A stretch of DNA of 23,965 nt from JBDSLU01 sp039916225 (GCA_039916225.1 JBDSLU010000412.1:1-23965), one strand, 5' to 3'; shown: positions 6,904 to 22,514, counted from the first letter of the stretch. The notes: generated by a model from the letters alone, not told the origin. Numbers and translations: made by a program.

Positions 6904-6913
6904 GGAGCACCTG

Positions 6914-7284
6914 ATGTATCCGGCGGACCTGAAGTACACCAAGGACCACGAGTGGGTCCGCGCCGGCGACGGCGAGGCCATCATCGGCATCACTCACTAC
7001 GCGCAGGCGCAGCTGGGCGACGTCGTCTTCGTCGAACTGCCCGCCGTCGGGCGCGCCATCAAGCAGGGCGAGGCCTTCGGGACCATCGAATCGGTGAAGG
7101 CGGTCTCCGAGCTCTACGCGCCGGTCTCCGGCGAAGTGACCGCGGTGAACGACGCGCTGAGCACGTCGCCCGAGTCGGTCAACAAGGATCCGCACGGCGC
7201 CTGGATCATCAAGGTGAAGCCGTCGAACGCTGGCGAGATCGGGTCGCTGCTCGACGCCGCTGCTTACCAAGCGCTCGTCGGCTG

Positions 7285-7285
<1 letters not shown>
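6914..7285 (+). CDS. gcvH: Glycine cleavage system H protein
   Basis: A 123-residue lipoyl carrier that shuttles the aminomethyl intermediate between the P, T and L proteins. The lipoylation site is Lys62 in GTIESVKAVSELYAP (57-71). The N-terminal YTKDHEWVR and the GDVVFVELPAVG segment are classic for the family. Length is standard. The Shine-Dalgarno GGGAG (6903-6907) overlaps the gcvT stop codon and lies six bases before the ATG. The final TGA shares a base with the ATG of gcvP (TGATG), so the stoichiometry of H and P is probably translationally coupled. Confidence 0.97.
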
Positions 7286-10194
<2,909 letters not shown>

Positions 10195-10230
10195 GCGGGC
10201 GACCGAGGTCCGGTACCTAGGAGCGAGCAC

Positions 10231-10683
10231 ATGCCAGCTACCCCCGAGTCGATCCTGCGCGCCTGGTTCGACGGCGTCTGGAACCGCGGCGACGAGAGCA
10301 CGATCGATCGCCTGATGCACGCCGACACCCTGATCCACGGCCTGCCGACGCCCGACGGTCAACCCCTTCGCGGTCCGCACAACTTCCGGCCGTTCTATCA
10401 GGCGTTCCGTGCGGCCTTTCCCGACATCTCCGTCGAGCTCCTCAACGTGGTCACCCAGGGTGACGTGGCGGTGGCGCGGTGCCGCGTGACAGGCACGCAG
10501 CGCGGCGCGCTTCCGCTGTGTCCGGCGACCGGCCTGCCGGTGACCTTCGAGGGATTCGCGATGTGCCAGGTGGACGGCGACCAGGTGGCCGCCGCCTGGA
10601 ACTGCTTCGACTTCCTGAGCATGTATCAGCAGTTGGGCGCCCAGCTCGCGCCGCCGTCGGCGCCCCGCGCAGCCGGCGCCTGA
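10231..10683 (+). CDS. SnoaL-like/ester cyclase-type protein of unknown substrate
   Basis: A 150-residue protein of the SnoaL-like (NTF2-fold) group. The order is typical: an N-terminal helix ESILRAWFDGVWNRGD (6-21), then LMHADTLIHGLP (28-39), GPHNFRPFYQAFRAAFPDISVEL (48-70) and a beta sheet ending in TFEGFAMCQVDGDQVAAAWNCFD (about 109-131). Members include polyketide cyclases, but most are small-molecule-binding proteins of unknown role, so no reaction is assigned. There is no signal peptide. Shine-Dalgarno AGGAG (10219-10223) lies seven bases upstream. It starts 36 bases after gcvP and could be the last gene of that transcript, although a functional link to glycine cleavage is not evident. 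Confidence 0.78.
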   Translation: MPATPESILRAWFDGVWNRGDESTIDRLMHADTLIHGLPTPDGQPLRGPHNFRPFYQAFRAAFPDISVELLNVVTQGDVAVARCRVTGTQRGALPLCPATGLPVTFEGFAMCQVDGDQVAAAWNCFDFLSMYQQLGAQLAPPSAPRAAGA

Positions 10684-10734
10684 TCCCCGGCGCGTCCCGC
10701 GGCGCGCGATACACACGCGGCCGCAGCGTCGCCG

Positions 10735-11598
10735 CTACACCGACCGCAGCGCTTCGGCGAACGCGGCCCGCAAGCGCTGCGTCACCGGGCCCGGCTTTCC
10801 CTTGCCGATGACCCGATCGTCGACGCGGACGACGGGCACGATCTCGCGCGTCGTGCTGGTGAAGAACATCTCGTCGGCCGACGCGACGTCTTCTTCGTGC
10901 AACGTCTCTTCGACCGCGCGGGTGCCGGTCTTGGCCGCCAGTTCGAGGACGAAGGCGCGGGTGACACCGGCCAGCAGGCCGGCCGTCGTCGGCGGCGTCC
11001 GCACGGTGCCGTCCTTGACCACGAAGATGTTCGACATCGCACACTCGGCGATCTCGCCCCGCGTGTTCTTCATGAGCGCCTCGGCGCCGCCGCGCGTGTA
11101 GGCTTCCTGCATCGCCAGCGCGTTGTTGAGGAGGTTGTTCGACTTGATCAGCGGGTTGACCGTCTCGGGGTGATTGCGCCGGACCGAGACCAGGGCGATC
11201 ATCACGCCCTGCGCGTACGACTCGGGCGGCAGCTCGGCGTGCGACTTGACGATGATCACGATGGTCGGCGACGGACAGTTGGCCGGGTCGTAGCCGATCT
11301 CGCCGACGCCCCGCGTGACCAGCAGGCGGATGTAGGCCTCGCCGGGCAGCGCCGCGGCGGCGATCGTCGCGGTGATGCGCTCGTGGAGCTCGGCGTCGGT
11401 CGTCGCGATCGGCAGCGCGATGCGGTCCGCGGAGGCGCGCAACCGGCGCAGGTGCGGCTCGAAGAGGAACGGCCGCTGGCGATAGGTCCGCATGACCTCG
11501 TAAACGCCTTCGCCGAAGAGGAAGCCGTGATCGAAGACGGAGACGACGGCGTCGCGCTCGCCAGCGAGGCGCCCGTCGACGTTGACCATGGTGGGCAT
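10735..11598 (-). CDS. Class IV (fold-type IV) PLP aminotransferase
   Basis: A 287-residue PLP enzyme of the IlvE / D-amino-acid aminotransferase / aminodeoxychorismate lyase family. Landmarks are SVFDHGFLFGEGVYEVMRTY (20-39), Arg51 region HLRRLRASADRI, the PLP lysine Lys152 in NPLIKSNNLLNNALA, and Glu185 in RGEIAECAMSNIFVVKDG, which contacts the pyridine nitrogen. TPPTTAGLLAGVTR (201-214) holds the phosphate-binding turn. Length is normal for this short form. Substrate preference (branched-chain amino acids, D-amino acids or aminodeoxychorismate) cannot be settled by eye; a branched-chain or D-amino acid transaminase seems most likely. The start at 11598 lacks a Shine-Dalgarno; an ATG nine bases further in (11589) is an alternative. 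It is divergent from nnr across a strong inverted repeat. Confidence 0.87.
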   Translation of the reverse strand: MPTMVNVDGRLAGERDAVVSVFDHGFLFGEGVYEVMRTYRQRPFLFEPHLRRLRASADRIALPIATTDAELHERITATIAAAALPGEAYIRLLVTRGVGEIGYDPANCPSPTIVIIVKSHAELPPESYAQGVMIALVSVRRNHPETVNPLIKSNNLLNNALAMQEAYTRGGAEALMKNTRGEIAECAMSNIFVVKDGTVRTPPTTAGLLAGVTRAFVLELAAKTGTRAVEETLHEEDVASADEMFFTSTTREIVPVVRVDDRVIGKGKPGPVTQRLRAAFAEALRSV

Positions 11599-11626
11599 CG
11601 GGCCGATCGTAGCGCGTCGGCTGCCG

Positions 11627-11666
11627 CGCCGGCAATCGCCGGGCTGCATGCCTGGCGATTGCGGCG
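11627..11666. repeat. Long inverted repeat between divergent aminotransferase and nnr
   Basis: GCAATCGCC (11632-11640) and GGCGATTGC (11654-11662) are perfect 9-bp complements around a 13-base loop centred on TGCATGC. The stem extends by four more pairs, CGCC (11627-11630) with GGCG (11663-11666), if G11631 is bulged. It lies in the 101 bases between the two divergent start codons, so it could be an operator shared by both genes. Confidence 0.65.
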
Positions 11667-11699
11667 GCGCCATCAGGAGTGGGATAGGATCGGCGGACC

Positions 11700-13274
11700 A
11701 TGCGAGTCCTCAACGCCGCGCAGATGCGGGAAGCCGACCGCATCACCATCGACGAAATCGGCATCGCGTCCCTGGTACTGATGGAGTGCGCCGGCCGCCA
11801 GGTGGTGGCGACGCTCGAGGAGCGGGTCGAGGATCTGGCGACCAGCCGCATCGCCGTCCTCTGCGGCACCGGCAACAACGGTGGCGACGGGTTCGTGGTC
11901 GCGCGAACGCTGCTCCAGGCGGGGCACGACGTCGCGGTCTTCGTGGTCGGCCGGGTCACCGAGGTGAAGGGCGACGCCCGCGTCAACCTCGACATCCTCG
12001 GCCGCCTCGGCCATACCATCGTCGAGATCGGCAACGAGCAGGAGTGGGAACTGCACGCGTCCGACGTCTCGGATTGCGACGTCGCCGTCGACGCGATGTT
12101 CGGGACCGGCCTGTCGCGGCCGCTGACGGGCCTGTTCGAAACGATCGTCCGCGACATCAACGCGACGCTGCTGCCGGTCGTGTCGATCGACTTGCCGAGC
12201 GGCCTGTCGGCCAGCACCCCCGATCTCATCGGCCCGGCCATCGAGGCCGATCTGACCGTGACGTTCGCCGCGCCGAAGCTGCCGCACGTGCTGCCGCCTG
12301 GCGAGGCGCTGTGCGGTGACGTCGTCACCGTCGAGATCGGCATCCCCTCCGAAGTGGTCGAGGCGCTCGACGGTCCACGGATCGACGTCATCACCCGCGA
12401 CGCGGTGGCCGGCTCGCTCGAGCCGCGCGAGGTCGACACCCACAAGGGCGACTACGGGCGCGTCCTGATTGTCGCTGGCTCGGTCGGCCGGACCGGCGCA
12501 GCCTACCTGGCGGCGATGGCCGCGCTGCGCTCGGGCGCCGGGCTGGTCACCGTGGCGACGCCGGCGTCGGCGCTGCCGATCCTGGCCTCGATGGGCGCCG
12601 AGTTCATGACCCTGCCGCTGCCGGAAGTGAACGGGCAGCTCGACGTCGAGGCGGCCATCGAAGCGATCCTCGACGCCCCCGCCGACGTGATCGCCGCCGG
12701 CCCCGGGCTGGGCACCGGCGACGACATCCGCCAGCTGATCTTCGGCCTGATCGAGCGGAGCGGCTCGCCGCTCCTGCTCGATGCCGACGCCCTGACGGTC
12801 TGCGGCAAGGAGCCGGACCGCCTGCGGGCCCGCGACGGCCTCGACGTCATCATCACGCCGCACCCCGGCGAGATGGCGCGCCTGGCCGGCATCTCGATCG
12901 CGGACGTCCAGAAGTCCCGGCTCGAGGTCGCCCAGGCGTTCGCGACCGGGCACGAGCTGCACGTCGTGCTGAAGGGGCATCGCACCGTCGTCGTCGCGCC
13001 CGACGGCCGCACCGCCATCAACCGTACCGGCAACCCCGGCATGGCGACCGGCGGGACCGGCGACGTGCTGACCGGCGTGATCGCCGCCTGGCTGGCGCAG
13101 CTGCTGGATCCGGAAGCCGCGACACGGGTTGGCGTCTACCTGCATGGCAAGGCCGGCGATCTGGCCGCCGCCGCGGTCGGCGCACCGGCGCTGGTCGCGG
13201 GCGACCTCCTGCGCTATCTCGGCGCGGCCTGGCGCGAGGTGACGGGCGAAGAGGCCGATGAGGAGCACGACTGA
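11700..13274 (+). CDS. nnr: Bifunctional NAD(P)H-hydrate repair enzyme (epimerase + dehydratase)
   Basis: A 524-residue metabolite-repair enzyme that restores damaged NADHX/NADPHX. The N-terminal YjeF/NnrE epimerase (about 1-220) contains CGTGNNGGDGFVVAR (55-69), DAMFGTGLSRP (131-141) and SIDLPSGLSA (162-171). The C-terminal ADP-dependent dehydratase NnrD (about 225-520) has KGDYGRVLIVAGS (249-261), AGPGLGTGDD, LDADAL, ITPHPGEMARL and the ATP/ADP-binding NPGMATGGTGDVLTG (445-459). The fusion and the length are normal for bacteria. There is only a weak ribosome site at the ATG; a TAGGAT (11685-11690) lies ten bases upstream and could be a -10 for a nearly leaderless transcript. The end overlaps the likely start of tsaE by 17 bases, a common nnr-tsaE arrangement. 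Confidence 0.96.
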   Translation: MRVLNAAQMREADRITIDEIGIASLVLMECAGRQVVATLEERVEDLATSRIAVLCGTGNNGGDGFVVARTLLQAGHDVAVFVVGRVTEVKGDARVNLDILGRLGHTIVEIGNEQEWELHASDVSDCDVAVDAMFGTGLSRPLTGLFETIVRDINATLLPVVSIDLPSGLSASTPDLIGPAIEADLTVTFAAPKLPHVLPPGEALCGDVVTVEIGIPSEVVEALDGPRIDVITRDAVAGSLEPREVDTHKGDYGRVLIVAGSVGRTGAAYLAAMAALRSGAGLVTVATPASALPILASMGAEFMTLPLPEVNGQLDVEAAIEAILDAPADVIAAGPGLGTGDDIRQLIFGLIERSGSPLLLDADALTVCGKEPDRLRARDGLDVIITPHPGEMARLAGISIADVQKSRLEVAQAFATGHELHVVLKGHRTVVVAPDGRTAINRTGNPGMATGGTGDVLTGVIAAWLAQLLDPEAATRVGVYLHGKAGDLAAAAVGAPALVAGDLLRYLGAAWREVTGEEADEEHD

Positions 13275-13743
13275 CGGCCTGCCTGGCGACGTGATGGCGA
13301 GCGCGCCCATCCTGTCGCATTCGGACGCCGAGACCGAGGCGATCGGCACCCAGCTCGCGTCGCGACTCGGGCCCGGCGCGCGCGTGCTGCTGTACGGCGA
13401 ACTGGGCGCCGGCAAGACCGCCTTCGTCCGCGGCCTTGCGCAGGGCCTCGGCATCGATCCGGACGAAGTGAGCAGCCCGACGTTCACGCTGGTGCAGGAG
13501 TATCGCGGCCGTCTCCCGCTGTATCACGTCGATCTCTATCGCCTCGCGCCGGGCGAGGTGGACGATCTCGGCCTCGACGCGCTGGCCGCCGACGGCGTCC
13601 TGGCCATCGAGTGGGCCGAGCGCATGCCCCGCGCGGATCCGGGCGCGATCGACGTCCGTCTCGAACACGCCGGCGAGGACTCGCGGCGCGTAACGGTCAC
13701 GCATCCCGCGCCGTATGTCGCAGAGAAAGAGAGTCTGCGATGA
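13258..13743 (+). CDS. tsaE: tRNA threonylcarbamoyladenosine biosynthesis ATPase TsaE
   Basis: A 161-residue P-loop ATPase that works with TsaB and TsaD to add the t6A modification at position 37 of ANN-decoding tRNAs. It shows Walker A GELGAGKT (47-54), the family segment SSPTFTLVQEY (73-83) and YHVDLYRL, and the C-terminal IEWAERM. If translation starts at 13294 the protein is 149 residues and begins MASAPILSHSDAETEAIG, which resembles typical family N termini; neither ATG has a strong ribosome site. It overlaps nnr upstream, and its stop overlaps the sulfatase start as ATGA. TsaB and TsaD are not in this window. Confidence 0.94.
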   Translation: MRSTTDGLPGDVMASAPILSHSDAETEAIGTQLASRLGPGARVLLYGELGAGKTAFVRGLAQGLGIDPDEVSSPTFTLVQEYRGRLPLYHVDLYRLAPGEVDDLGLDALAADGVLAIEWAERMPRADPGAIDVRLEHAGEDSRRVTVTHPAPYVAEKESLR

Positions 13744-15125
13744 GACACACCGCACTGGCCGTACTGGCTCTGGGATCCCTGCTGGCGCTCGCCGGCGCCG
13801 CGGCATCGCCGCAGGCCCGGACGCCGGCGGGTCAGGCGCGATCGGATGATCGGCCCAACGTCGTCTTGATCATGACCGACGATGCCGGCTACGGAGACTT
13901 CGGCACCTACGGGGCGCCCGACATCCGTACGCCGCACATCGACAGCCTGGCCAAGGACGGCGTCAAGCTGACCGACTTCTACGCCAACGGGGCGACCTGC
14001 ACGCCGACCCGCGCCGGGCTCATCACCGGGCGCTACCAGCAGCGCGTCACCCTCGAGGCGCCGCTCGGTGTGCAGCCGAAAGTCGATGCGGAGCGCGGGC
14101 TGGCACCGACCGGCCGCTCGCTGCCGCAGCTGCTGAAGAACGCCGGCTACGCGACCGCGCTGATCGGAAAATGGCATCTCGGCTGGAAACCCGAGTTCAG
14201 CCCGAACGCGCACGGCTTCGACGAGTTCTTCGGCTTCAAGAGCGGCTTCGTCGACTACTACCAGCACACAGCCGGCAACGACGCGCCGTTGACAGCCGAC
14301 CTGTTCGAGAACGAGACGCCCGTCGAGCGGCCCGGCTACCTCACCGACCTGATCACGGATCGGACGGTGAAGGTCATCGAGCAGAACCGCGGCAAGCCAT
14401 TCTTCATCGACGTCGCCTATAACGCGCCGCACTGGCCGTACCAGCGGCCCGATCAGCCGTCGACGGCCCGCGACCGCGCCCGGCATCTGCAGCCGTTCGA
14501 CCCGGATACGAGCACGCGCGCTGACTACGTGACGATGGTCGAGCGGTTGGACGTCGGCGTCGGCAAGATTCTCGCCGCGCTCGACCGGCTCGGGCTGCGG
14601 CGCAACACGATCGTCATCTTCACCAACGACAACGGCGGCGAGTGGCTGTCGCACGGCGGCCCGCTCTTCCATCACAAGGCCTCGGTGTGGGAGGGCGGCA
14701 TCCGCGTCCCGGCGCTCGTTCGCTGGCCGGGGCGTCTTCCGGCCGGGAAGGTCATGCACCAGGTCGGACTGACCATGGACCTGACGGCGACCATCCTGGC
14801 GGCGACGGCCGCGACCGTGCCGCCCGACACGCGCCTCGACGGTGTCGACCTGTTGCCGGTCCTCAGCGGCAAGACGCCCGAGATCGCGCGGACCGTGTTC
14901 TGGCGGGTCACCGGCGCGCGCGTCCAGCGCGCGGTCCGCTCCGGATCGTGGAAGCTGGTCGTCGATCAGGGGCGGCCGATGCTGTTCGATCTGTCGAAGG
15001 ACATCGGCGAACGCCACGACGTGATCGCCGCGCATGCCGACGTCGCGACCAGGCTGCGTGTCGCCGTGGAGGCGTGGGAGGCCGATGTCGACGCCGAGGC
15101 CAAGGCGCAGCCGTCGAATCCGTAG
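13740..15125 (+). CDS. Secreted arylsulfatase-type sulfatase
   Basis: A 461-residue sulfatase predicted to be exported; it should hydrolyse sulfate esters, possibly of polysaccharides. A signal peptide occupies about residues 1-22 (HTALAVLALGSLLALAGAAA). The metal-binding start RPNVVLIMTDDAGYGDFG (38-55) is followed by the catalytic signature CTPTRAG (87-93), in which Cys87 of CxPxR would be converted to formylglycine. KWHLGW, the FTNDNGGEW segment and HHKASVWEGGIRVP are further alkaline-phosphatase-superfamily landmarks. It is a type I Cys sulfatase, so an anSME or FGE maturase must be encoded elsewhere; none is here. The start is set by the ATGA overlap with tsaE and by the signal peptide. 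Substrate is unknown. Confidence 0.93.
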   Translation: MRHTALAVLALGSLLALAGAAASPQARTPAGQARSDDRPNVVLIMTDDAGYGDFGTYGAPDIRTPHIDSLAKDGVKLTDFYANGATCTPTRAGLITGRYQQRVTLEAPLGVQPKVDAERGLAPTGRSLPQLLKNAGYATALIGKWHLGWKPEFSPNAHGFDEFFGFKSGFVDYYQHTAGNDAPLTADLFENETPVERPGYLTDLITDRTVKVIEQNRGKPFFIDVAYNAPHWPYQRPDQPSTARDRARHLQPFDPDTSTRADYVTMVERLDVGVGKILAALDRLGLRRNTIVIFTNDNGGEWLSHGGPLFHHKASVWEGGIRVPALVRWPGRLPAGKVMHQVGLTMDLTATILAATAATVPPDTRLDGVDLLPVLSGKTPEIARTVFWRVTGARVQRAVRSGSWKLVVDQGRPMLFDLSKDIGERHDVIAAHADVATRLRVAVEAWEADVDAEAKAQPSNP

Positions 15126-15144
15126 GACGACTCCGGAGTCGTCC
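15125..15144. terminator. Perfect 20-bp palindrome after sulfatase stop, possible bidirectional terminator
   Basis: Starting on the last base of the sulfatase stop codon, GGACGACTCC is followed directly by its reverse complement GGAGTCGTCC. As RNA it can form an 8-bp stem with a CCGG loop on either strand. It lies in the 48 bases between convergent genes (sulfatase and guaB), where a two-way terminator is expected, but no T tract follows on either strand. Confidence 0.5.
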
Positions 15145-15148
15145 GGTG

Positions 15149-15173
15149 CTACTGGCCGCGGTGCTGACCCCGC

Positions 15174-15187
<14 letters not shown>
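15149..15187. repeat. Direct repeat duplicating the 3' end of guaB
   Basis: CTACTGGCCGCGGT occurs at 15149-15162 and again at 15174-15187 (period 25). On the minus strand the second copy encodes the last residues of GuaB (YRGQ) and its TAG stop; the first repeats the same codons and stop just downstream. This looks like a small tandem duplication at the gene end. Confidence 0.7.
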
Positions 15188-16715
<1,528 letters not shown>

Positions 16716-16737
16716 GATCGGGGCGCTCTAGGCAGGA

Positions 16738-16762
16738 AAGGCCGACATACGGCGTCGGCCTT
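16738..16762 (-). terminator. Hairpin between secA and guaB (terminator or attenuator)
   Basis: On the minus strand AAGGCCGAC (16762-16754) and GTCGGCCTT (16746-16738) form a perfect 9-bp stem with a 7-base loop, followed by TCC. It begins 34 bases after the secA stop and ends 23 bases before the guaB ATG. The U run is short, so termination may be partial; it may equally lie in the guaB leader. Confidence 0.55.
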
Positions 16763-16795
16763 CGAGTGAACGCGAATGGGGACGGGCCGCCAGCA

Positions 16796-19864
<3,069 letters not shown>

Positions 19865-19911
19865 GGGATAGGGCCCGTCGGCGCGCTCCGAGGCGGCACG
19901 ACTATCCAGCG

Positions 19912-19940
19912 ATTGTATCTCATTGGACGACGCGTCTCAC
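19912..19940 (-). promoter_or_regulatory. Candidate sigma70 promoter of secA
   Basis: On the minus strand GTGAGA (19940-19935; four of six matches) and TACAAT (19917-19912; five of six) are separated by exactly 17 bases. The transcript would start near 19905, leaving a leader of about 40 bases before the GTG. It lies in the gap after the M23 peptidase gene and would give secA its own transcription. Confidence 0.5.
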
Positions 19941-19975
19941 CCGTCGGCCAGCGCCAGCCGCCGGCGCGCAGCCGC

Positions 19976-20905
19976 TTACTCGGGCCGTCCGACGAGGAGC
20001 TTCAGGGGATTGACGGGACGGCCGTTCGCCCACACCTCGTAGTGCAGGTGCGAGCTGGTCGATCGGCCGGTCGAGCCGACGTAGCCGATGACATGCCCGC
20101 GCTTGACTTCGGCCCCGGCCGTGACCGCGATCCGCGACAGGTGACCGTAGCGCGTGGTCAGGCCGAAGGCGTGCTCGATCACCACGAGATTGCCGTAGTC
20201 GCCGGTGCGCGCCGCCGTGGCGATGCGCCCGTCGGCCGTCGCATACACGGGATCGCCGGTGTTGCCGGAAATGTCGAGGCCGGGGTGCGAATCGGGGCGG
20301 CCGGTGAACGGGTCCGTGCGCGAACCGAACCCCGACGTGAGCCAGCCCATCGCCGGCCAGATCGACGGCGTCGCCTGCGCGACTTCGTTGCGCTGCAGGA
20401 CATCGGCGCGGGTGACGCTCAGGTGCCGCTCGAGCGACCCCAGCGCGCTACGAAGCAGGCCGAAGGCGTCCTCGGGCGAGCGGGTCGCCGCCGCGACGAT
20501 GGCCCGCGTGTCGGCGCTGGCGGCGGCTCCGCCTTTGGCCTGGTTGCGGACCAGCGCCGGCAGGGTCGACAGCGCCGTGCGCGTCGCCGAGTCCAGCTGA
20601 CCGGCTTCGCTCAGGGCGCCGATGGCGTCCTGCAGCTCGGCGATCTGCCCGGTCAGTTCCCCGGTCGCGGCACGGAAGCTGACGTTCTCCTGCCTGAGCA
20701 CGCCGGTCGCGGTTCGCAGGTGATCCAGCTCGGCAGACGCGCTCCAGCGAGCGCCCAGTCCGATCAGGACAGGCAGAGTGAAAAGGCCGAGCACCGTGGC
20801 CAAGGCAGGCCGGAGGCTCAGGTTGAACCGCCGGACGACGCCTGTGCTCCGGTCGGCAACGAGGAGGGAGTATCGGCGGGACAGCAAACCGCGCGAATTT
20901 ACCAT
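19976..20905 (-). CDS. Membrane-anchored M23 metallopeptidase (LytM domain)
   Basis: A 309-residue wall hydrolase or hydrolase activator. A short basic N terminus precedes one membrane segment (about 33-51, PALATVLGLFTLPVLIGLG), then a coiled coil (about 56-100) and a helical linker. The C-terminal LytM/M23 domain (about 188-305) has all zinc ligands and active-site residues: His207 and Asp211 in HPGLD, His255 in RYGHLS, and His286 and His288 in SSHLHYEVW. An intact metal site suggests an active endopeptidase rather than an EnvC/NlpD-type activator. The start at 20905 gives a sensible topology; the in-frame extension to 21070 is arginine-rich and crosses the comM stop. It lies 91 bases after comM, possibly the same transcript. 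Confidence 0.88.
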   Translation of the reverse strand: MVNSRGLLSRRYSLLVADRSTGVVRRFNLSLRPALATVLGLFTLPVLIGLGARWSASAELDHLRTATGVLRQENVSFRAATGELTGQIAELQDAIGALSEAGQLDSATRTALSTLPALVRNQAKGGAAASADTRAIVAAATRSPEDAFGLLRSALGSLERHLSVTRADVLQRNEVAQATPSIWPAMGWLTSGFGSRTDPFTGRPDSHPGLDISGNTGDPVYATADGRIATAARTGDYGNLVVIEHAFGLTTRYGHLSRIAVTAGAEVKRGHVIGYVGSTGRSTSSHLHYEVWANGRPVNPLKLLVGRPE

Positions 20906-20996
20906 GTGAAGTCGCCGAGGTGTACACCAAAAAGGCACGCCGGCGGCGAATGTGCGGCGAAAATTACGCGATAGGGCATGTAGCGCTGCGCACGGT

Positions 20997-22514
20997 TCAG
21001 GTGCCCCTGAATTGGAGCGCCTCGCCGACATGGGTATCGGCCACATCCTCCCGGTCGGCCAGGTCGGCAATGGTTCGGGCTACGCGAAGCACGCGATCGT
21101 GGGCTCGCGCCGACAGGCCGAGCCGGTCGGCCGCTTGCGTCACCAGGCGGCGCGCGGCGGGCGTCAGGGCCGCATGTCGCCGAATCTCCCGTCCCGGCAG
21201 CGCGCCGTTCACCCACCCGGACTTGCCGAGGGCAGCGTATCGGTGCCCTTGACGCTCACGGGCCGCCGCGACGCGGGCGCGGACGTCCGCGGTCGTGGCC
21301 TCACCGCCGCCATCGAACGTCAGCGACGCCACCGGCACGGCGGGGAGGTCGACCGTGAGATCGATGCGATCCCGCAGCGGTCCCGAGAGGCGTCCGGCGT
21401 ACTGCTGCACCGCCTGCGGGGTGCAGCGGCACACCCGCCGCGGATGCCCCGCGAAGCCGCACGGACACGGGTTCATCGCCGCGACCAGCTGAAAGCGGGC
21501 GGGGAAGCGCGCGGTGCGAGCGGCGCGGGCGATGCAGACGGTGCCCTCTTCGAGTGGCTGGCGGAGGACCTCGAGGGCGCGCCGCGTGAACTCCGGAATC
21601 TCGTCGAGGAACAGGACGCCGTGATGGGCGAGCGTCACCTCGCCGGGCCGCGGCTGCGAGCCCCCTCCGATCAACGCGGCGTCGGAGATCGTGTGGTGCG
21701 GCGCCCGGAACGGTCGCAGGCGAAGCAACCCTGCTCCAGGTCCGAGAAGGCCGGCGATCGACTGGATGGCGGTGACCTCGATCGCCTCGTCGACGTCCAG
21801 CTCCGGCAAGAGACCGGGCAGCCGGCGCGCCAGCATCGTCTTGCCGCAGCCAGGCGGCCCCGACAACAGGAGATGGTGGCCGCCCGCGGCGGCGATCTCG
21901 AGGGCACGGCGGGCCATCGGTTGCCCGTCGACGTCGGCGAGATCGGGCGGAGGCGAAGACGGCGTCGTGGTGGCATCGGTCGGCGTCCAGGGCGGCACCG
22001 CCGATTCGTCGCGCAGCGCCATCACCACGTTGTGGAGGGCGTCGACGGCGATGATCGTCGCGTCCGGAACGATCGCCGCTTCGGCGGCGTTGGCCGTCGG
22101 CAGGATGATGCGCCGCAGGCCGGCGCGCCGTGCCGCGACCATCGCCGGCAGCACGCCGCGGGTCGGCTGGATGCCGCCGTCGAGGGACAGCTCGCCGACG
22201 ACGAGGCAGTCATCGAGGCTGCGACCGGGCACCACGCCGCCCGCCGCCAGCACCCCCACCGCGATCGGGAGGTCGAAGCCGGCGCCGACCTTCCGGACGT
22301 CGGCGGGCGAGAGGTTGACCGTGATTCGTGTGCGCGGATACTCGAAGCCCGAGTTGCGGATCGCGGTCCGCACCCGATCGGCGCTCTCGCGCACGCTCGC
22401 GTCGGGCAGCCCGACCAGCGTCAGCGAGGGGAAGCCATTCGAGACGTCGACTTCCGCGAAGACGAGCACGGCGTCGAGGCCGAAGAGGGCAGCAGTGCGG
22501 ACGCGCGCGAGCAT
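20997..22514 (-). CDS. comM: ComM/YifB-type Mg-chelatase-like AAA+ ATPase
   Basis: A 505-residue hexameric helicase of the ComM family, which promotes branch migration during natural transformation. The N-terminal Lon-protease-like fold (about 1-170) includes VDVSNGFPSLTLVGLPD (22-38), RITVNLSPADVRK and FDLPIAVG. The ATPase core has Walker A GPPGCGKT (219-226), Walker B GVLFLDEIPEF (299-309) and the conserved RPFRAPHHTIS. A four-cysteine zinc cluster, NPCPCG...VCRCTP (Cys350, 352, 362, 364), precedes the arginine finger segment RDRIDL. The start at 22514 gives the normal family N terminus (LARVRTAALFGLDA) and has GGAG just upstream; the 67-residue in-frame extension is basic filler. Together with comEA, 18 kb away, it suggests DNA-uptake capacity. 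Confidence 0.95.
   Translation of the reverse strand: MLARVRTAALFGLDAVLVFAEVDVSNGFPSLTLVGLPDASVRESADRVRTAIRNSGFEYPRTRITVNLSPADVRKVGAGFDLPIAVGVLAAGGVVPGRSLDDCLVVGELSLDGGIQPTRGVLPAMVAARRAGLRRIILPTANAAEAAIVPDATIIAVDALHNVVMALRDESAVPPWTPTDATTTPSSPPPDLADVDGQPMARRALEIAAAGGHHLLLSGPPGCGKTMLARRLPGLLPELDVDEAIEVTAIQSIAGLLGPGAGLLRLRPFRAPHHTISDAALIGGGSQPRPGEVTLAHHGVLFLDEIPEFTRRALEVLRQPLEEGTVCIARAARTARFPARFQLVAAMNPCPCGFAGHPRRVCRCTPQAVQQYAGRLSGPLRDRIDLTVDLPAVPVASLTFDGGGEATTADVRARVAAARERQGHRYAALGKSGWVNGALPGREIRRHAALTPAARRLVTQAADRLGLSARAHDRVLRVARTIADLADREDVADTHVGEALQFRGT

Noticed and set aside
10451..12445. Long antisense reading frame of 664 codons across the aminotransferase and nnr
   Set aside because: Its product is Arg/Ser/Pro-rich shadow sequence; both genes beneath it have complete catalytic motifs in other frames.
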